Source: Polytrichum commune (Eukaryota > Streptophyta > Polytrichopsida > Polytrichales > Polytrichaceae). From it: a DNA stretch of 64,000 bases. The notes beneath the pieces are model-generated. The model was not told where the DNA came from. It saw nothing but the letters and a program-made list of their open reading frames with translations, and searched no databases. Below, piece by piece: positions 62,201-64,000 of the stretch. Within the stretch, counting starts at the first letter, position 1; each line of letters opens with the position of its first letter. The stretch covers positions 16,397,001 to 16,461,000 of the forward strand of contig OX485807.1 in assembly GCA_950295325.1 (NCBI GenBank), written 5' to 3'. A program made the translations under genes and the position numbers.

Positions 62201-64000
62201 CTAGGTCATGACCACTAGGCCTTTTGTACACAAACCCACAAATGATGGTGCACACTACAGGTTTTGTGTATGCAAATTTTTAAATGCAATGACAGTCTGT
62301 GGATTAAATTATCATTTACAAAAGTATGAGAAGCTAAATGAAGATGCTTAGCCTCAAGGATGTGACCACCAATTAGCAAAATTCTAGGATGCAACATGGT
62401 CTTTGAAAATACATGAAGAACAAAAGATTTTGATAGTAGTTGAATGCAAGTGCATAGTGGAGCTAACGCTTACAAAATTTGAGTAGCATAATGAGGGTCA
62501 AGATACAACACTGTTGCCCGCACTGGTGGGTCCGCTTCCTGTGGTAATAGAATATGACAAAATCTTCAAGATCTATTCATAGACCTATAATCTGTCACCC
62601 TGCGAGATATTGCTGAAATGTTCCTCAAAAGGTATGCCTCTATGATGTCTTTTTGATCACTTCTAACCAAATTGACTCTAAATTTCTCCCAGCTCTGCAT
62701 GTGAAAGGTGCTAGATCTTTCACCTTCTTGTCAGATGCCTTGTAGTCCACGTATGTTACATCCATCCATCAAGTTCTTCTGAAAGCATGTATGGAATCAT
62801 CTTACTGTTTTCACAGACCAAAACGAGAAGATTGACTAAGGCCCCTTGCTGTTAATTTTTCTATCCTATCCTCAGTTGCAGAACTGAGATGCAATTCACC
62901 CTCGAATAAACTACACAGAGTAGGACTAAGTTATGTAAGCACAACCCACCTTGTGCACTGGAATTATTTTCCCTTCCTTCACTTCAAAGAGATCTGACAA
63001 CTGCAAAACACAAACGCATTCAAATTCTCACCACAGATTCTCACAAGGTGTGCAACCTAGACATAACTCATGGCTTGCTCACATATAATTGTATCTAAAG
63101 ATTTCTTTCTCAAAGCACACATACGGATCACATATAGATGCGATGATGTGTACCTTCAAGGACTGCGAAGTCTCGCCATCCCCAAGAAATGCAGGTCCCT
63201 TCTCGTCAAGTTCTGCTGCCATCTTCTCATACAGCTTAGACCTCTCGATATTGAACTTGCCAACTGGGAATTCTGCAAGAGGATTACCATGCAATGTGAA
63301 AGGGCAACAAAAAATATACAAGTATGATTGAAGCAAGAACATGGATCTCTAATTGAGTTATGATATGCAACTCAACGGCAAGTGAAAAGTAACATCTCCA
63401 TTTATTTTTAAATAAGCCATCACTCCAAGATGCAATGTGAAAGGCCAACAAAAACATGCATGTATGATTAAAGTACAAACATGAATGTCTTATTTGAATT
63501 ACGGTATGCAACCCAACGGCCAGTACAGAATAACATCTCAATTTTAAAAGATTTATCCATCAGTTCAAGCTGCAATGTGAAAGGTCAACAAGAATATGCA
63601 TGTATTGTTGAAGTGAAAACGTGGATCTCTTGCTGAAATATGATATGTACGCCACTGAATGGCGAGCAAAGAATATGATCTCGATAAAGCAAAATTGATC
63701 AATTCACCCCAAGCTACAATGTCCAATAAAATGAAAGGAACATCATCCCGTTAACAATTTGAGAGTTTATTCAGATGCCACTCTTGAGATGTAAAACTCC
63801 GACAGAAGTCATCCAAAAGAATCAGGGTATGGGGATGTCAGCTGCAAATAATGACTCGATGTGGAAAACATCAACTGCAATGATGTTTTACGTTCAGGGA
63901 GTTTTATGCTCTACCATACCGTCATTGATGGTATGGATGGGGCCATGGCATGGTTGGAGCGAGATCATGCGGGGAATTCGAGTTAGACTCGCCAAGAGTA
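59275..64000 (-). CDS. Unrecognised plant protein, 5' end outside the window, with 2H-phosphoesterase-like motifs
   Basis: Exons, 5' to 3': beyond 64000 to 63920, 63272-63154, 63000-62950, 62538-62474, 61513-61425, 60959-60846, 60581-60504, 60093-60028 and 59406-59275. Readable segments include FPVGKFNIERSKLYEKMAAE, LSDLFEVKEGKIIPVHK, PPVRATVLYLDPHYATQI, WYQDPNLYHFSMHHASHH, SIELERVVLTPTGVILGCWQ, YNPAIFYTSFARLLGPP and KELWYVEELDILALALKG. Phases agree except between 62538-62474 and 61513-61425, where a small exon must be missing from the model; another may be missing before the last exon. The two motif areas (FSMHHASHH; FYTSFARLL) recall the paired H-x-S/T motifs of 2H phosphoesterases, but the second has Tyr where His would be expected, so activity is doubtful. 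Family otherwise not recognised. Confidence 0.75.
63291..63760. repeat. Tandem repeat of about 141 bp in an intron
   Basis: Units start at 63291, 63432, 63572 and about 63715 (spacings 141, 140 and 143). Each opens with GCAATGTGAAAGG (ACAATGTCC in the last), followed by CAACAARAAYATGCATGTAT and, mid-unit, a GATATGCAACTCAACGGC-like phrase. The repeats have clearly diverged. They occupy most of the intron between exon 63920 and exon 63272. Confidence 0.8.

Overview
The window is nuclear DNA of a land plant. Long GT-AG introns, AT-rich intergenic DNA full of small transposon remnants, and plant-typical gene families (HAK/KUP potassium transporter, the plant 6 kDa mitochondrial ATP synthase subunit, a plant membrane protein family like Arabidopsis At5g58100) all point that way. 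I cannot place the lineage from the sequence alone. I saw no rRNA, tRNA, CRISPR or bacterial-type operon.

Layout. 1-4342: gene-free, repeat-derived. 4343-16421 (-): a 25-exon gene for a secretory-pathway type I membrane protein; its exons join in one open frame of 954 codons plus stop. 16422-24800: no gene, several MITEs, including one nested in another. 24801-27007 (-): a two-exon gene joining an Arg/Asp/Glu-rich N-terminus to a long coiled coil, with its intron filled by a tandem repeat. 27008-38117: no gene; a Mutator-like MITE with clear target duplications and a four-unit repeat array at 30180-35480. 38118-38781 (+): a two-exon 6 kDa ATP synthase subunit. 41032-45225 (-): a three-exon gene for a 939-residue protein I do not recognise. 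48363-57322 (+): a HAK/KUP transporter with ten exons; three introns carry related MITEs. 57323-59274: repeats. 59275 to beyond 64000 (-): the 3' part of a multi-exon gene for an unrecognised protein with motifs faintly like 2H phosphoesterases.

The genes look like unrelated housekeeping or developmental genes, with nothing to suggest they work together. Exon boundaries were found by reading splice consensus and checking that codon phase carries across each junction, which worked for every internal junction of four of the six genes. In the HAK gene the start is missing, and in the last gene one junction does not fit. The parts most worth a second look are the transposon and repeat structures, the two unrecognised proteins and the RD-rich/coiled-coil fusion. 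I did not find a convincing new multi-gene system.
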